From: an uncultured Clostridia bacterium
Lineage (GTDB): Bacteria; Bacillota; Clostridia; TANB77; CAG-508
Direction: 5' to 3'
NCBI GenBank assembly: GCA_944393465.1
Contig: CALYAG010000015.1
Location: forward strand, 1-40,947
Length of the DNA stretch: 40,947 bases
Positions within the stretch are counted from its first letter, which is position 1. Each line of letters opens with the position of its first letter. The notes under the pieces are model-generated. The model was given only the letters and a program-made list of their open reading frames with translations, did no database searches and had not been told where the DNA came from. A program made the translations under genes and the position numbers. This document shows positions 24,345-32,736 of the stretch, piece after piece.

Positions 24345-24638
24345 TCAGTCATTATCATTATCTAATTTATAACTAAAATCTTTTAACAGCTCATCAGCAG
24401 AAGTATCAAGCTCTTTTGCTATGGCACATAATTCATAATCTAGAACTGTTCTTTTGCCAACTTCAATGTCGTAAATAGATTGTGTTGATATGTCTACACC
24501 TTTTAGCATTAGTTTATCGGATAATTTTTGTCTAGACATTTTATGTTCTGTCCTTAAATTGAAAATGTTTTTTCCAACAGTATTAAGTTTACCCTTAAGA
24601 GCATTACTGTATTTTCGTTTATTAGTAATATTTTTCAT
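24345..24638 (-). CDS. XRE-family helix-turn-helix regulator
   Basis: 97 aa from the ATG at 24638, chosen for its GGCGGTGA ribosome binding site; an in-frame ATG at 24689 has none. A Cro/CI-type domain spans about residues 20-78: NIFNLRTEHKMSRQKLSDKL, then DISTQSIYDIEVGKRTVLDYELCAIA (two adjoining pieces) and LDTSADELL. This is the single-domain XRE form seen in phage-type or toxin-antitoxin-like repressors. It is transcribed divergently from the coiled-coil gene at 24731 and may control it. Confidence 0.82.
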   Translation of the reverse strand: MKNITNKRKYSNALKGKLNTVGKNIFNLRTEHKMSRQKLSDKLMLKGVDISTQSIYDIEVGKRTVLDYELCAIAKELDTSADELLKDFSYKLDNDND

Positions 24639-24730
24639 GAAATCACCGCCTAAAGTATATTTTGCAAATTTTATCATCTTTTTATACATAACTATTAAGA
24701 GTAGGCGGATAAAAGAAAGGGGATATGTAT

Positions 24731-25237
24731 ATGAAAATTAATCAAAGTGAACAAAAGGAATTAAAAGAAGCATTAGCGAAGGTAGAAAACATTTTAGATG
24801 ACAACCAAAAGTTAAAAGAATTATATTTAAAAAAAGAGCAATCAATTAAATACTTAACTTTAATGAACAGCAGTAAAGAAAATGTAGAATTAATAAAAAA
24901 ATTTAATGAATATGACAAAAAACTAAGGAAGTTGGAAAATGAAGCAGCATTTTTAATTGCAAAAGAAGAAAAATCAAATGTTATTATTAAAAAGACAGCT
25001 TTAGGAAAAAAGATGATAATAAATAAAAGTGATGAGCAAAAATATGAAAATAAATTTAACAAAGTTCTAAAAGAAACAAATTATCTAGAACTTAGTAGAC
25101 AAAGAAGTGATATTTTTAAAAAATTAGTAAAGATAAATTTAGAAGATTGTTCAGTGCTATATAAATTAGATAGCCTTGAAACAGAAATTTCAATAATAGA
25201 GACTGATACTTTGAGAGAGTATTTGCTAGAAAATTAA
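24731..25237 (+). CDS. coiled-coil protein of unknown function
   Basis: 168 aa from ATG 24731 (the AAAGGGG site is eight bases away; an ATG six bases earlier is too close). Almost entirely charged α-helix (VENILDDNQKLKELYLKKE, FNEYDKKLRKLENEAAFL) with no transmembrane segment. Length and helix pattern recall small YlbF/YmcA-like helical proteins, but I see no clear match and assign no function. Divergent to the XRE regulator, about 90 bp apart. Confidence 0.6.
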   Translation: MKINQSEQKELKEALAKVENILDDNQKLKELYLKKEQSIKYLTLMNSSKENVELIKKFNEYDKKLRKLENEAAFLIAKEEKSNVIIKKTALGKKMIINKSDEQKYENKFNKVLKETNYLELSRQRSDIFKKLVKINLEDCSVLYKLDSLETEISIIETDTLREYLLEN

Positions 25238-25326
25238 TTTACCAACATAATTTCAATGTTGCAAATATTAATAATTCATTTCATATTAATCAAAATTACT
25301 CATATAATTACAAAGGAGGTAATTAT

Positions 25327-26160
25327 ATGGGTAATTTTTGTTCTTGGTGTAATGAAACAATTATTAAAATCATAGTAGTAGTTTGTTTGTTATTTTTTAT
25401 AATTTTTATCATATTTGTTGCAGGAATTAGCAATAATTTTCAAGTTATAGATGTAAGTAATAGTGCACTTAGCACTAAAAAAATAGAATGGGGTATAAAA
25501 AGAGGAAAAAATCACGCTCAGCCAGACCTAGGCAGTGAAAATTTAAGAATTATAAATGAATTTAATGGTATGGCAATGGGAAGTGATGAATATAAATATA
25601 TATATTTAACTTTTGATAATGGCTATGAGGCGGGTTATACTGAGAAGATATTAGATGTGCTTAAAGAAAATGATGTAAAAGCTACTTTCTTTATAACAGG
25701 ACAGTATTTAAAAACCAGTGAAGATTTGGTAAAAAGGATGATTGATGAAGGGCACATAGTTGGAAATCACACAGTTAATCATAAAAGTATGCCTTCTTGC
25801 ACAAATGAAACTATCAAAGAAGAAGTCATGACTTTACACCAAAATGTGTATGAAAAATTTAATTATGAAATGAAATATATGAGACCTCCAAAAGGCGAGT
25901 ATAGCGAGGCAAGCATTGCATATACAAATACTCTTGGCTACACGACTGTAATGTGGTCATTTGCCTATGATGATTGGGTAGAAGATAATCAAGGAAGAGA
26001 AGAGTATGCAAAATCTAAAATTTATGACAATTTGCATAATGGAGAGATAATGCTACTTCACGCTACTTCAAAAGATAATGCAAATATTTTAGATGAGGTT
26101 ATAAAAGAAATCAAAAATCAGGGCTATGAATTTAAAAGCTTAGATGAGTTTGTGAGGTAA
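25327..26160 (+). CDS. pdaA: polysaccharide deacetylase PdaA-like (spore cortex)
   Basis: 277 aa with an N-terminal membrane anchor (11-33) and a NodB-type deacetylase domain. The catalytic Asp is D97 in LTFDNGYEAGYT and the metal-binding histidines are H148 and H152 in GNHTVNH. RPPKGEYSEA, MWSFAYDDW and LLHATSKDNA follow. The TFDNGYE form (rather than TFDDGP) and the whole arrangement match PdaA, which removes the acetyl group from N-acetylmuramic acid on the way to muramic-δ-lactam in spore cortex. It begins a run with yqfC and yqfD. AAAGGAGG site before the ATG. Confidence 0.9.
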   Translation: MGNFCSWCNETIIKIIVVVCLLFFIIFIIFVAGISNNFQVIDVSNSALSTKKIEWGIKRGKNHAQPDLGSENLRIINEFNGMAMGSDEYKYIYLTFDNGYEAGYTEKILDVLKENDVKATFFITGQYLKTSEDLVKRMIDEGHIVGNHTVNHKSMPSCTNETIKEEVMTLHQNVYEKFNYEMKYMRPPKGEYSEASIAYTNTLGYTTVMWSFAYDDWVEDNQGREEYAKSKIYDNLHNGEIMLLHATSKDNANILDEVIKEIKNQGYEFKSLDEFVR

Positions 26161-26243
26161 CTTGAGTCGGAGAGTGCAATCGTTTTCACTTAAGAAGAAA
26201 CCGTGAGGCAAATGCAAAAAATGTATTTTTTAAGGAGGAAATT
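26161..26243 (+). repeat. intercistronic element, copy 1 (pdaA-yqfC)
   Basis: After the pdaA stop, GAAACCGTGAGGCAAATGCA and an ATGTATTTTTTAAGGAGG block precede the yqfC start. Related text recurs at 26505-26587 and 29466-29571 in the same run of genes. Confidence 0.4.
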
Positions 26244-26504
26244 TTGAATAAATTTGATAAATTATTTGACATTCCTGAAGAACTTAGTTCAGACATAGCA
26301 AAAGTGACCATTTTAGGGTTTAATAGAATGCTAATAGAAAATTATAAAGCAATACTTGAATATCAAGATTTTTTTATAAGAATAAAAATGAGCACGGGAC
26401 TAATTAATATAAATGGGTTTGAGCTACTTATGAACGAAATGACAAAAGACGACCTAATTATAACAGGTAACATAGAGAGTGTAGATTTTGAAAAATATGA
26501 GTAA
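26244..26504 (+). CDS. yqfC: sporulation protein YqfC (YabP/YqfC family)
   Basis: 86 aa. VTILGFNRMLIENYKAILEY and the INGFELLMNEMTKDDLIITG block are the YabP/YqfC pattern. YqfC is expressed in the mother cell under σE in Bacillus and works with YqfD in engulfment or forespore support. The start is a TTG (26244) fixed by an AAGGAGG site five bases before it; no ATG is available. The next gene is yqfD, the conserved order. Confidence 0.88.
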   Translation: MNKFDKLFDIPEELSSDIAKVTILGFNRMLIENYKAILEYQDFFIRIKMSTGLININGFELLMNEMTKDDLIITGNIESVDFEKYE

Positions 26505-26587
26505 ATACCTCGCGTGCAAGAGCTGAGCCAAATAGGCGAAACGCAAAGTAAATGTATATTGAAGCTTAATATAAAAAGGAGGAGCTT
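26505..26587 (+). repeat. intercistronic element, copy 2 (yqfC-yqfD)
   Basis: GGCGAAACGCAAAGTAAATG followed by TATATTGAAGCTTAA (about 26533-26567), close to the third copy's GGCGAACCGTGAAGTAAATG and TATATTGAGGTTTAA. Confidence 0.4.
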
Positions 26588-27769
26588 ATGTTTTTCAAAA
26601 TTTTACTAAACTACATATTTGGATACCTAAACGTTACAGTAGAAGGCTATTACATAGAAAGATTCATAAACACCTGTATGAGCAAAGGCATATTCTTTTG
26701 GGGAATGGAAAGAACCAAGTCTACAATTATGCATATGAAAATAGGAGCAGAAGAATTTAAGCAAGCAATTAAAATTGCAAAAAAGCATGGCTGTAGAATA
26801 AAAATTGAAAGCAAACATGGCTTGCCTTTTATTTTAAAAAAGTATAAAAAAAGAAAGATTTTTTTCATTCTTCTTTTACTTGTATTTGCAATAATATTTG
26901 CATTATCTAAATTTGTGTGGAACATTGAAGTTACAGGAAATACAGCTATTGATTCAAATGAAATTATTGAGGCTTTAAATGCAGATGGACTAAAAATAGG
27001 CACATTAAAATCAAAGGTAAATACAGAAGAAATTGTAAATAAAATAAGATACCAAAGAGATGATATTGCATGGATAGGAATTGAGCTTACAGGCACAAAT
27101 GCAATTGTAAAAATTGTTGAAGCAGACAGCAAACCAGAAATAGTTGATGAAAATGATTATTGCAATATTATTGCAAGCAAAGATGGTGTCATAGAAAAAA
27201 TTACAGCTCAAAATGGAACAATTATGGTAACTGAAGGGACAGAGGTTAAACAAGGAGATATTCTTATTGCAGGATATATGGAAGGAAAATACACAGGGAA
27301 GAATTATGTAAATGCTCAAGGAGAAGTAAAAGCAAAAGTTACCTACGCGCAAAGTGAAAAAATATACAAAAAAGAGACGAAAAAAGAGAAAACTGGTAAT
27401 TCAGAAAATAAATATGCAATTAAAATAAATAATTTTAAAATAAATTTTTACAAAACCCTTTCAAAATATGAAAATTATGATACAATGTATACGAGTAAAA
27501 AAATAAAACTATTTTCTAATTTTTATTTACCAATTGAAATTATAAAATACACAAATTATGAGGTTACAAATACAGAAATTACATATAATGAAGAACAGGC
27601 AAAAGAGGAAGGAAGCATTAGAGCAGAAGAAAAGCTAAATAGCCTTATAACAAATGTAGATTCGGCTGAAAAGCAAGTTTCCGTAACAGATATGGGCAGT
27701 TTTTATGATGTAAAAGTTACATATGTTGTTACAGAGAACATAGGAACAAAAGAGAAAATAGTATTCTGA
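26588..27769 (+). CDS. yqfD: sporulation protein YqfD
   Basis: 393 aa. A ~90-residue N-terminal cytoplasmic region (GYLNVTVEGYYIERFINTC, GCRIKIESKHGLPF) precedes one transmembrane helix (about 91-110). A large extracytoplasmic region follows, with a POTRA-like start (VWNIEVTGNTAIDSNEIIEA) and GTEVKQGDILIAGYME, the layout of YqfD/SpoIVB-neighbour proteins. Expected in the mother-cell membrane during sporulation. AGGAGG site. Ends three bases before the ribosome binding site region of the next gene, so translation is coupled. Confidence 0.92.
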   Translation: MFFKILLNYIFGYLNVTVEGYYIERFINTCMSKGIFFWGMERTKSTIMHMKIGAEEFKQAIKIAKKHGCRIKIESKHGLPFILKKYKKRKIFFILLLLVFAIIFALSKFVWNIEVTGNTAIDSNEIIEALNADGLKIGTLKSKVNTEEIVNKIRYQRDDIAWIGIELTGTNAIVKIVEADSKPEIVDENDYCNIIASKDGVIEKITAQNGTIMVTEGTEVKQGDILIAGYMEGKYTGKNYVNAQGEVKAKVTYAQSEKIYKKETKKEKTGNSENKYAIKINNFKINFYKTLSKYENYDTMYTSKKIKLFSNFYLPIEIIKYTNYEVTNTEITYNEEQAKEEGSIRAEEKLNSLITNVDSAEKQVSVTDMGSFYDVKVTYVVTENIGTKEKIVF

Positions 27770-27781
27770 AAGGTGGTATGT

Positions 27782-29002
27782 ATGGAAGCTAGAGAAAAAA
27801 GTTTAAGAGTTTATGATACAAAAAAGACATTCTTTTCAAAATTAAGTAGTACATTTACAAAGCTACTTACGCCTACAAAAACAGGCATAAATAATTTATT
27901 AATTAGCATTAAAAGAACATCGGTTTTAAAGAGTTATCATCAAGTAAATGAATGTAAAGATGACGGCAAAAAGGAAGCTTTAAATCAAAAGTTTGAAGAG
28001 GCATATTCTTTATACTTAGATGCCATTGACCAATTAGTAATTGATACAATTTATAAAAGAGTCAAAACTGACTCCGCCAGCGATTTTGAAAAAGATGCAT
28101 TGTCTAAATATTATAATGTTATTAGATTAAAAGATACGGATGAACTCGAATATAAACTTAGAAAGCAAAAATACTTATTAGAATTAGATTATAACAATGT
28201 TTTAGAAACCAAAAAGCAAAAATTAACTCATTCATACGAAGATTTTTATATGTATGAAATGGAGCATATTTTTAAGCGCTTGCTAAAACATTACTCTATG
28301 AAATTAACTGAAAAACTTACAGAGGCACAAAAGGATGAAGTTTATGATAAATTATTTGACACATTAGAAGATTACATTACAAACATTCTTCCTTTAAGAA
28401 AACTAACTGATGTTGAACTTATTAAACAATGCAGTTTATTTGAAACATACGAGGTAGGCAAACTTGATCAAGTAGATATTTTGGATAAGCGAATGATTTT
28501 GCTAGGTATTAGTAGAAAATTATTTGTACACAGCATTCCTCTTGTTACAGCAGAAAAATGTTATGTAAAGCTTATGAAGGATGTAAGAAACTTAATTGTA
28601 GATACAAAAATACCTAGAAAAAGGGAAAATGCTTATCAATTGCTACTTAGATTATTTGAACAATATAACAACAAACTTCTTGCTGTTAAAATTTATTGGG
28701 ACAAGCCAAAAGAAAAAAATGAGTATCTTAAATTTGCAGAAAAATGCAAGGCCTTGGAGGCTGCTAGAGAAAAAGGCCTTAAAGACTATGATATTAAAAA
28801 GCAAATCTTATACATTAGAGAAGATATGAAAAAGCTAGAAAAATACAATGATAAATACTTTAGAATTTTACAATTCTACAGAAACAGACTTGTTAATTTG
28901 GGAGATATGAGAGCAGTTAAGAATTCTTGCAAAACAGGTAAATATGAGTTAGTACAAGATAGGAGAGTTAGAAAGGAAATACAAGATGGAGCAGCTAGCT
29001 GA
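27782..29002 (+). CDS. large helical protein of unknown function between yqfD and ybeY
   Basis: 406 aa from ATG 27782 (AAAGGTGG before it; an upstream in-frame GTG is within that site). Almost wholly α-helical and charged, with coiled-coil-like stretches (ELEYKLRKQKYLLELDYNNV, LYIREDMKKLEKYNDKYF), no signal peptide and no transmembrane helix. I see no P-loop, so it is not the PhoH ATPase that often lies at this place in Firmicutes. The last ~17 bases overlap the ybeY start, so it is translationally coupled to ybeY. No family recognised. Confidence 0.75.
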   Translation: MEAREKSLRVYDTKKTFFSKLSSTFTKLLTPTKTGINNLLISIKRTSVLKSYHQVNECKDDGKKEALNQKFEEAYSLYLDAIDQLVIDTIYKRVKTDSASDFEKDALSKYYNVIRLKDTDELEYKLRKQKYLLELDYNNVLETKKQKLTHSYEDFYMYEMEHIFKRLLKHYSMKLTEKLTEAQKDEVYDKLFDTLEDYITNILPLRKLTDVELIKQCSLFETYEVGKLDQVDILDKRMILLGISRKLFVHSIPLVTAEKCYVKLMKDVRNLIVDTKIPRKRENAYQLLLRLFEQYNNKLLAVKIYWDKPKEKNEYLKFAEKCKALEAAREKGLKDYDIKKQILYIREDMKKLEKYNDKYFRILQFYRNRLVNLGDMRAVKNSCKTGKYELVQDRRVRKEIQDGAAS

Positions 29003-29465
29003 TATTGAATACAATAGATTAGAACCAAATAAAGAATATGAAGAACTTATAAACAAAGTAGTTAATGAATGTTTTAAAACCGAGGGTTTAGATAAGTTAA
29101 AGTTATACATTAGTATAACTTTAACTGTGCCTGAGGTTATTCAAGATGCAAATAAAAAGTTTAGAAACATAGATAAACCAACTGATGTACTTTCTTTTCC
29201 TATGTTTGAAAAACAAGAACTTGAAGAAATGCTAAAAAATGGCTACGAAGTAGAAGATGTGCTTGGAGATTTAATTATATCCATACCAAAGGTAAAAGAA
29301 CAAGCAGTAGAATATGGTCATAGTTTTGAAAGAGAGCTTGCATATATGGTAGTTCATGGTTTTTATCACTTAATGGGTTATGACCATATGGAGGAAAATG
29401 ACAAAAAAGAAATGCGCCAAAAGGAAGATGCAGTTTTAAACAAACTTGGAATTACTAGGGACTAA
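28986..29465 (+). CDS. ybeY: endoribonuclease YbeY (16S rRNA maturation)
   Basis: 159 aa zinc metalloprotein needed for 16S rRNA 3' maturation and ribosome quality control. PTDVLSFP (65-72) and the zinc-binding HGFYHLMGYDH motif (H124, H128, H134) are intact. It starts inside the previous gene's 3' end, with AAAGGA before the ATG, and lies in the conserved neighbourhood with dgkA and era. Confidence 0.95.
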   Translation: MEQLADIEYNRLEPNKEYEELINKVVNECFKTEGLDKLKLYISITLTVPEVIQDANKKFRNIDKPTDVLSFPMFEKQELEEMLKNGYEVEDVLGDLIISIPKVKEQAVEYGHSFERELAYMVVHGFYHLMGYDHMEENDKKEMRQKEDAVLNKLGITRD

Positions 29466-29571
29466 AATATTCAATAGTTGAGCGTGGGCGAACCGTGAAG
29501 TAAATGCAGAATAACGTATATTGAGGTTTAAGATAGAATAAAAATAATGTGCATTGCAAGGGGAGAGATGT
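29466..29571 (+). repeat. intercistronic element, copy 3 (ybeY-dgkA)
   Basis: GGCGAACCGTGAAGTAAATG followed by CAGAATAACG and TATATTGAGGTTTAA (about 29488-29532). Part of the small spacer family also seen at 26161 and 26505. The stretch ends with the AGGGGAG ribosome binding site of dgkA. Confidence 0.4.
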
Positions 29572-30312
29572 ATGAAGAAAAAGGATGAAAGGCTCTATAA
29601 TCACAATTTTATGGAAGCCTGCAATAATGCAGTAAATGGAATAGTATATGCAGCAACAACGCAAAGCAACATAAAAAAACAGCTTATTATAGGTGTAATT
29701 GTAATGATACTTAGCTTGTTTTACAATTTTACAACAGCTGAGTTTTTGTGCTTAACTTTTGCAGTATTTTTTGTAATATTTGCAGAAATGATAAATACGG
29801 CAATAGAAACTGTTGTAGACCTATATGTTGATGTATATCATCCAAAAGCAAAAATAGCAAAAGATGTTGCAGCAGGGGCTGTTGTACTTGCTGCTTGTAA
29901 TGATATAGTAGTTGCCTACTTTTTATTTTTTAGAGAAACAGAACTTGCTAACATGGGACAAAGTGTATTTAGCCAAATGATTTCATCACCAACTCATTTA
30001 GCATTTGTGGCAATAATATTAACTGTAATAGGCATAATAGCTGTAAAAGCAGCATCAAATTATAGAAGTCAAAAGAATCCAAATCATACTTTTGTACCAA
30101 GTGGGCAAACCGCTTTGGCATTTGCCATACTTACTGCCATTTGGCTTAACACGCAAGACCCAGTTGTATTTTGCTTAAGTTTAGCGCTTTCAATATTGGT
30201 TGCAGGCAATAGATTAAATGATACACGTAACTTTGGTGAAGTTGTGTTTGGAGCATTTATGGGACCATTAATTGTTATTTTGGTTTATGGACTAACTATT
30301 TTTAGAATTTAA
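29572..30312 (+). CDS. dgkA: undecaprenol/diacylglycerol kinase fused to a degenerate PAP2-like domain
   Basis: 246 aa from ATG 29572 (AGGGGAG site; a TTG 18 bases upstream is unsupported). Residues ~1-125 are a DgkA-type integral membrane kinase, with EMINTAIETVVDL (72-84) and HPKAKIAKDVAAGAVVLAA. The C-terminal ~105 residues form more membrane helices with a PAP2-like frame, but the key histidines are gone: PSGQTALAF (176-184) has Q where PSGH is expected, and GNRLNDTRNFGEVVFGA (212-228) lacks the SR...H...D core. The kinase half should be active (lipid carrier recycling); the phosphatase half probably is not. Between ybeY and era, a usual place for dgkA. Confidence 0.9.
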   Translation: MKKKDERLYNHNFMEACNNAVNGIVYAATTQSNIKKQLIIGVIVMILSLFYNFTTAEFLCLTFAVFFVIFAEMINTAIETVVDLYVDVYHPKAKIAKDVAAGAVVLAACNDIVVAYFLFFRETELANMGQSVFSQMISSPTHLAFVAIILTVIGIIAVKAASNYRSQKNPNHTFVPSGQTALAFAILTAIWLNTQDPVVFCLSLALSILVAGNRLNDTRNFGEVVFGAFMGPLIVILVYGLTIFRI

Positions 30313-30314
30313 TC

Positions 30315-30409
30315 TAACTAATTGAGTTACTTGCTCAAGCTACAATATACATTTGTGCAAAATGCTTAAGCTACATATATTGTCACTTGAGATATAACAC
30401 AATTAGTTA
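30315..30409. other. long imperfect hairpin between dgkA and the DUF3048 gene
   Basis: Nested complementary segments: TAACTAATTG (30315-30324) with CAATTAGTTA (30400-30409), GTTA (30326-30329) with TAAC (30395-30398), CTCAAG (30334-30339) with CTTGAG (30386-30391), and ACAATATA (30342-30349) with TATATTGT (30376-30383). No T-tract. A folded RNA spacer or a small palindromic element. Confidence 0.5.
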
Positions 30410-30435
30410 ACATAAATACCACAAAGGAGTAAATA

Positions 30436-31497
30436 ATGAAAAAAACAGTCATTATAATTGTAGTAATATTGTGTATTATAGCAATAGGTGTATGTTCAGC
30501 AATATTGTACAATAGAATGCAAAATGAAAATGCCACATTTTTAGGAACAGATGTTGTAAACAATTCAGAAAATGAAACAGGTACAATTGTTGCAGAAGTG
30601 CCTGGAGTACAAATATTTAAGGGTAGTGATAGGCCGATTGCTGTAATGATAGATAACAACATAGATGCACAGCCACAAGCAGGGCTTAATGATGCATATA
30701 TGGTTTATGAAATTATAGTTGAAGGTGGAGAATCTAGACTTATGGCTTTATTTAAAGGTGTAAGTTTGGACAAAATAGGGCCTGTAAGAAGTTCAAGGCA
30801 TTACTTTTTAGACTATGCTTTAGAAAATGATGCAATATATGTTCACTATGGCTGGAGCCCTCAAGCTCAGGCAGATATAAAAACTTTAGGTGTAAATAAC
30901 ATAAATGGCATATCTGAGACAACAAAAGAATTTTGGAGAGTAAAAGATAAAAAATCTCCACATAATGTTGCAACATCAACAGAAAAAATATTGGAAATTG
31001 CAAATAAAAAAGGGTATAGAACAACATCATCTAAAGATTCTGTTCTAAATTACACAACTGATGAAGTAAACTTAGAAAATGGTCAAGTTGCAGAAGACAT
31101 AACTATACCATATTCACAATCAAATAAAGTAGAGTGGATATACAATAGTGAAACAAAGCGCTATACAAGATATTCAAAAGGAAAAGAGCAAAAAGATTGG
31201 ACAACTGGAGAAGATGTTACTGCAAAAAATATTATTGTAGAATTTATTGCAAATTCTACTTTAAATGATGGCGAAAATAAAGGCAGACAAACTATGAATA
31301 CAGTTGGCTCAAAAGATGGATATTATATTACAAATGGTAAAGCCATAAAAATAACTTGCGAAAAAACAACTAGAAGTGCACAAACTGTGTACAAAGATGA
31401 AAACGGAAATGAAATAGATGTAAACGATGGAAATACTTTTGTACAAATTTGCCCAATAAATGCAAATGTGACAATTGAGGCTTTAAGTGAGGAGTAA
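30436..31497 (+). CDS. DUF3048 (YerB-like) envelope protein
   Basis: 353 aa. N-terminal membrane helix (3-22) without lipobox, then the DUF3048 core: RPIAVMIDNNIDAQPQAGLN, VYEIIVEGGESRLMALF, IGPVRSSRHYFLDYA, and a C-terminal half with FIANSTLNDGENKGRQTMNT and GNTFVQICP. YerB-type proteins are exported and of unknown function, possibly linked to cell wall or spore. It is one base ahead of the era start, whose ribosome binding site lies inside its last codons, so the two are tightly coupled. Confidence 0.88.
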   Translation: MKKTVIIIVVILCIIAIGVCSAILYNRMQNENATFLGTDVVNNSENETGTIVAEVPGVQIFKGSDRPIAVMIDNNIDAQPQAGLNDAYMVYEIIVEGGESRLMALFKGVSLDKIGPVRSSRHYFLDYALENDAIYVHYGWSPQAQADIKTLGVNNINGISETTKEFWRVKDKKSPHNVATSTEKILEIANKKGYRTTSSKDSVLNYTTDEVNLENGQVAEDITIPYSQSNKVEWIYNSETKRYTRYSKGKEQKDWTTGEDVTAKNIIVEFIANSTLNDGENKGRQTMNTVGSKDGYYITNGKAIKITCEKTTRSAQTVYKDENGNEIDVNDGNTFVQICPINANVTIEALSEE

Positions 31498-31498
31498 A

Positions 31499-32395
31499 AT
31501 GGAAAAATTTAAATCAGGTTTTGTAGCAGTAATTGGAAAAACAAATGTAGGAAAATCTAGCATAATAAATAGGCTAGTAGGAGAAAAAGTTTCTGCAATT
31601 GCAAATAAGCCACAAACAACAAGAACAAGAATAAAAGGAATTGTAAATAGACCAAATTCACAAATAATATTTTTAGACACACCGGGACTTCACAAGTCAA
31701 AATCAAAACTTGGAAATGTAATGATTGAAAATGCAATAGAATCAATCCCAGAAGCAGACATTGTGTTATATGTAATTGATGCAAGCAAGAGCAGTATAGA
31801 TGAAAAAATAATGGATAAAATAAAAGAAGCAAATAAAAAAACAATTTTAATAATAAATAAAATTGATTTAATAGATAAAGAAAAATTAGCAAGCATAATT
31901 AATTTGTACAAAGACTTATATGACTTTAAAGCAATAATTCCAGTATCTATTAAAAAAGAAAAAAATGTGGAAGAAATTTTAAAAGAAATAGAAAGCAATT
32001 TAGAAGAAGGTCCTGCATATTATGATACTGAGGAATATACGGATCAAACTTTAAGACAACTTGCAGAAGAAACTATTAGAGAAAAAGCGTTAAAATTATT
32101 GCAAGATGAAGTACCACATGGAATATTAGTAGAAGTAAATAAAATGAAAAGCAGAAAGACCAAAGATATGGAAAAAATTTACGACATAGAAGCTACAATT
32201 TTTTGTTTAAGAGAATCACATAAGGGCATAATAATAGGAAAGAATGGTTCAATGCTTAAAAGAATTGGTACATATGCTCGTGAAGACCTAGAAAGAATGC
32301 TTGATACAAAAGTAAACCTAAAACTTTGGGTAAAAGTAAAAAAGGATTGGATAAATGACATGAGCATAGTGAAAAATTTTAAGGCAGAAGACTAA
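31499..32395 (+). CDS. era: GTPase Era (30S ribosome assembly)
   Basis: 298 aa from ATG 31499; a GTG at 31487 lies inside the GAGGAGT ribosome binding site and is unlikely. GTPase motifs: GKTNVGKS (13-20), PQTTRTRIKG, DTPG (about 58-61) and NKID. The C-terminal KH domain (GIIIGKNGSMLKRIGTYARE) binds the 16S rRNA 3' end. Era works with YbeY, encoded three genes upstream. Confidence 0.97.
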   Translation: MEKFKSGFVAVIGKTNVGKSSIINRLVGEKVSAIANKPQTTRTRIKGIVNRPNSQIIFLDTPGLHKSKSKLGNVMIENAIESIPEADIVLYVIDASKSSIDEKIMDKIKEANKKTILIINKIDLIDKEKLASIINLYKDLYDFKAIIPVSIKKEKNVEEILKEIESNLEEGPAYYDTEEYTDQTLRQLAEETIREKALKLLQDEVPHGILVEVNKMKSRKTKDMEKIYDIEATIFCLRESHKGIIIGKNGSMLKRIGTYAREDLERMLDTKVNLKLWVKVKKDWINDMSIVKNFKAED

Positions 32396-32483
32396 AAGCT
32401 GGAATAGACTTGACTTAAGAGAAAAAATGATAGCATAAAAATAAAAAGTCTCATCCTAGCTTGAACCAGAAAGGACTTTAGTT

Positions 32484-32684
32484 ATGATAAAACAAATTGC
32501 TTGGAATACATTTAAATCTACTGGAAATATAAACACTTTATTAGAATTGTTGGAAGTGGATAAGACTTTGGAAAAAATCGATAAAACAGATGAAATGCAA
32601 ATACTTGGTAATGCACAAAGAAGTAATGAAAGTGCTACTTTGAATTTAACTAATTCAAATAAAAATAGCAAAATTAAGTTATAG
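32484..32684 (+). CDS. yqzL: YqzL-like small protein
   Basis: 66 aa. The start MIKQIAWNTFKSTGNINTLL resembles YqzL (W..F..TGnIdtYLL...E), a small Firmicutes protein encoded between era and recO, which is exactly the position here. The C-terminal half is Asn/Ser-rich and weakly conserved. AAAGGA site before the ATG. Function unknown. Confidence 0.72.
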   Translation: MIKQIAWNTFKSTGNINTLLELLEVDKTLEKIDKTDEMQILGNAQRSNESATLNLTNSNKNSKIKL

Positions 32685-32736
32685 TGCGAATAATAAATTT
32701 AAGTATAGCAATATTACAAAAAAGAAAGAGCAAAAA

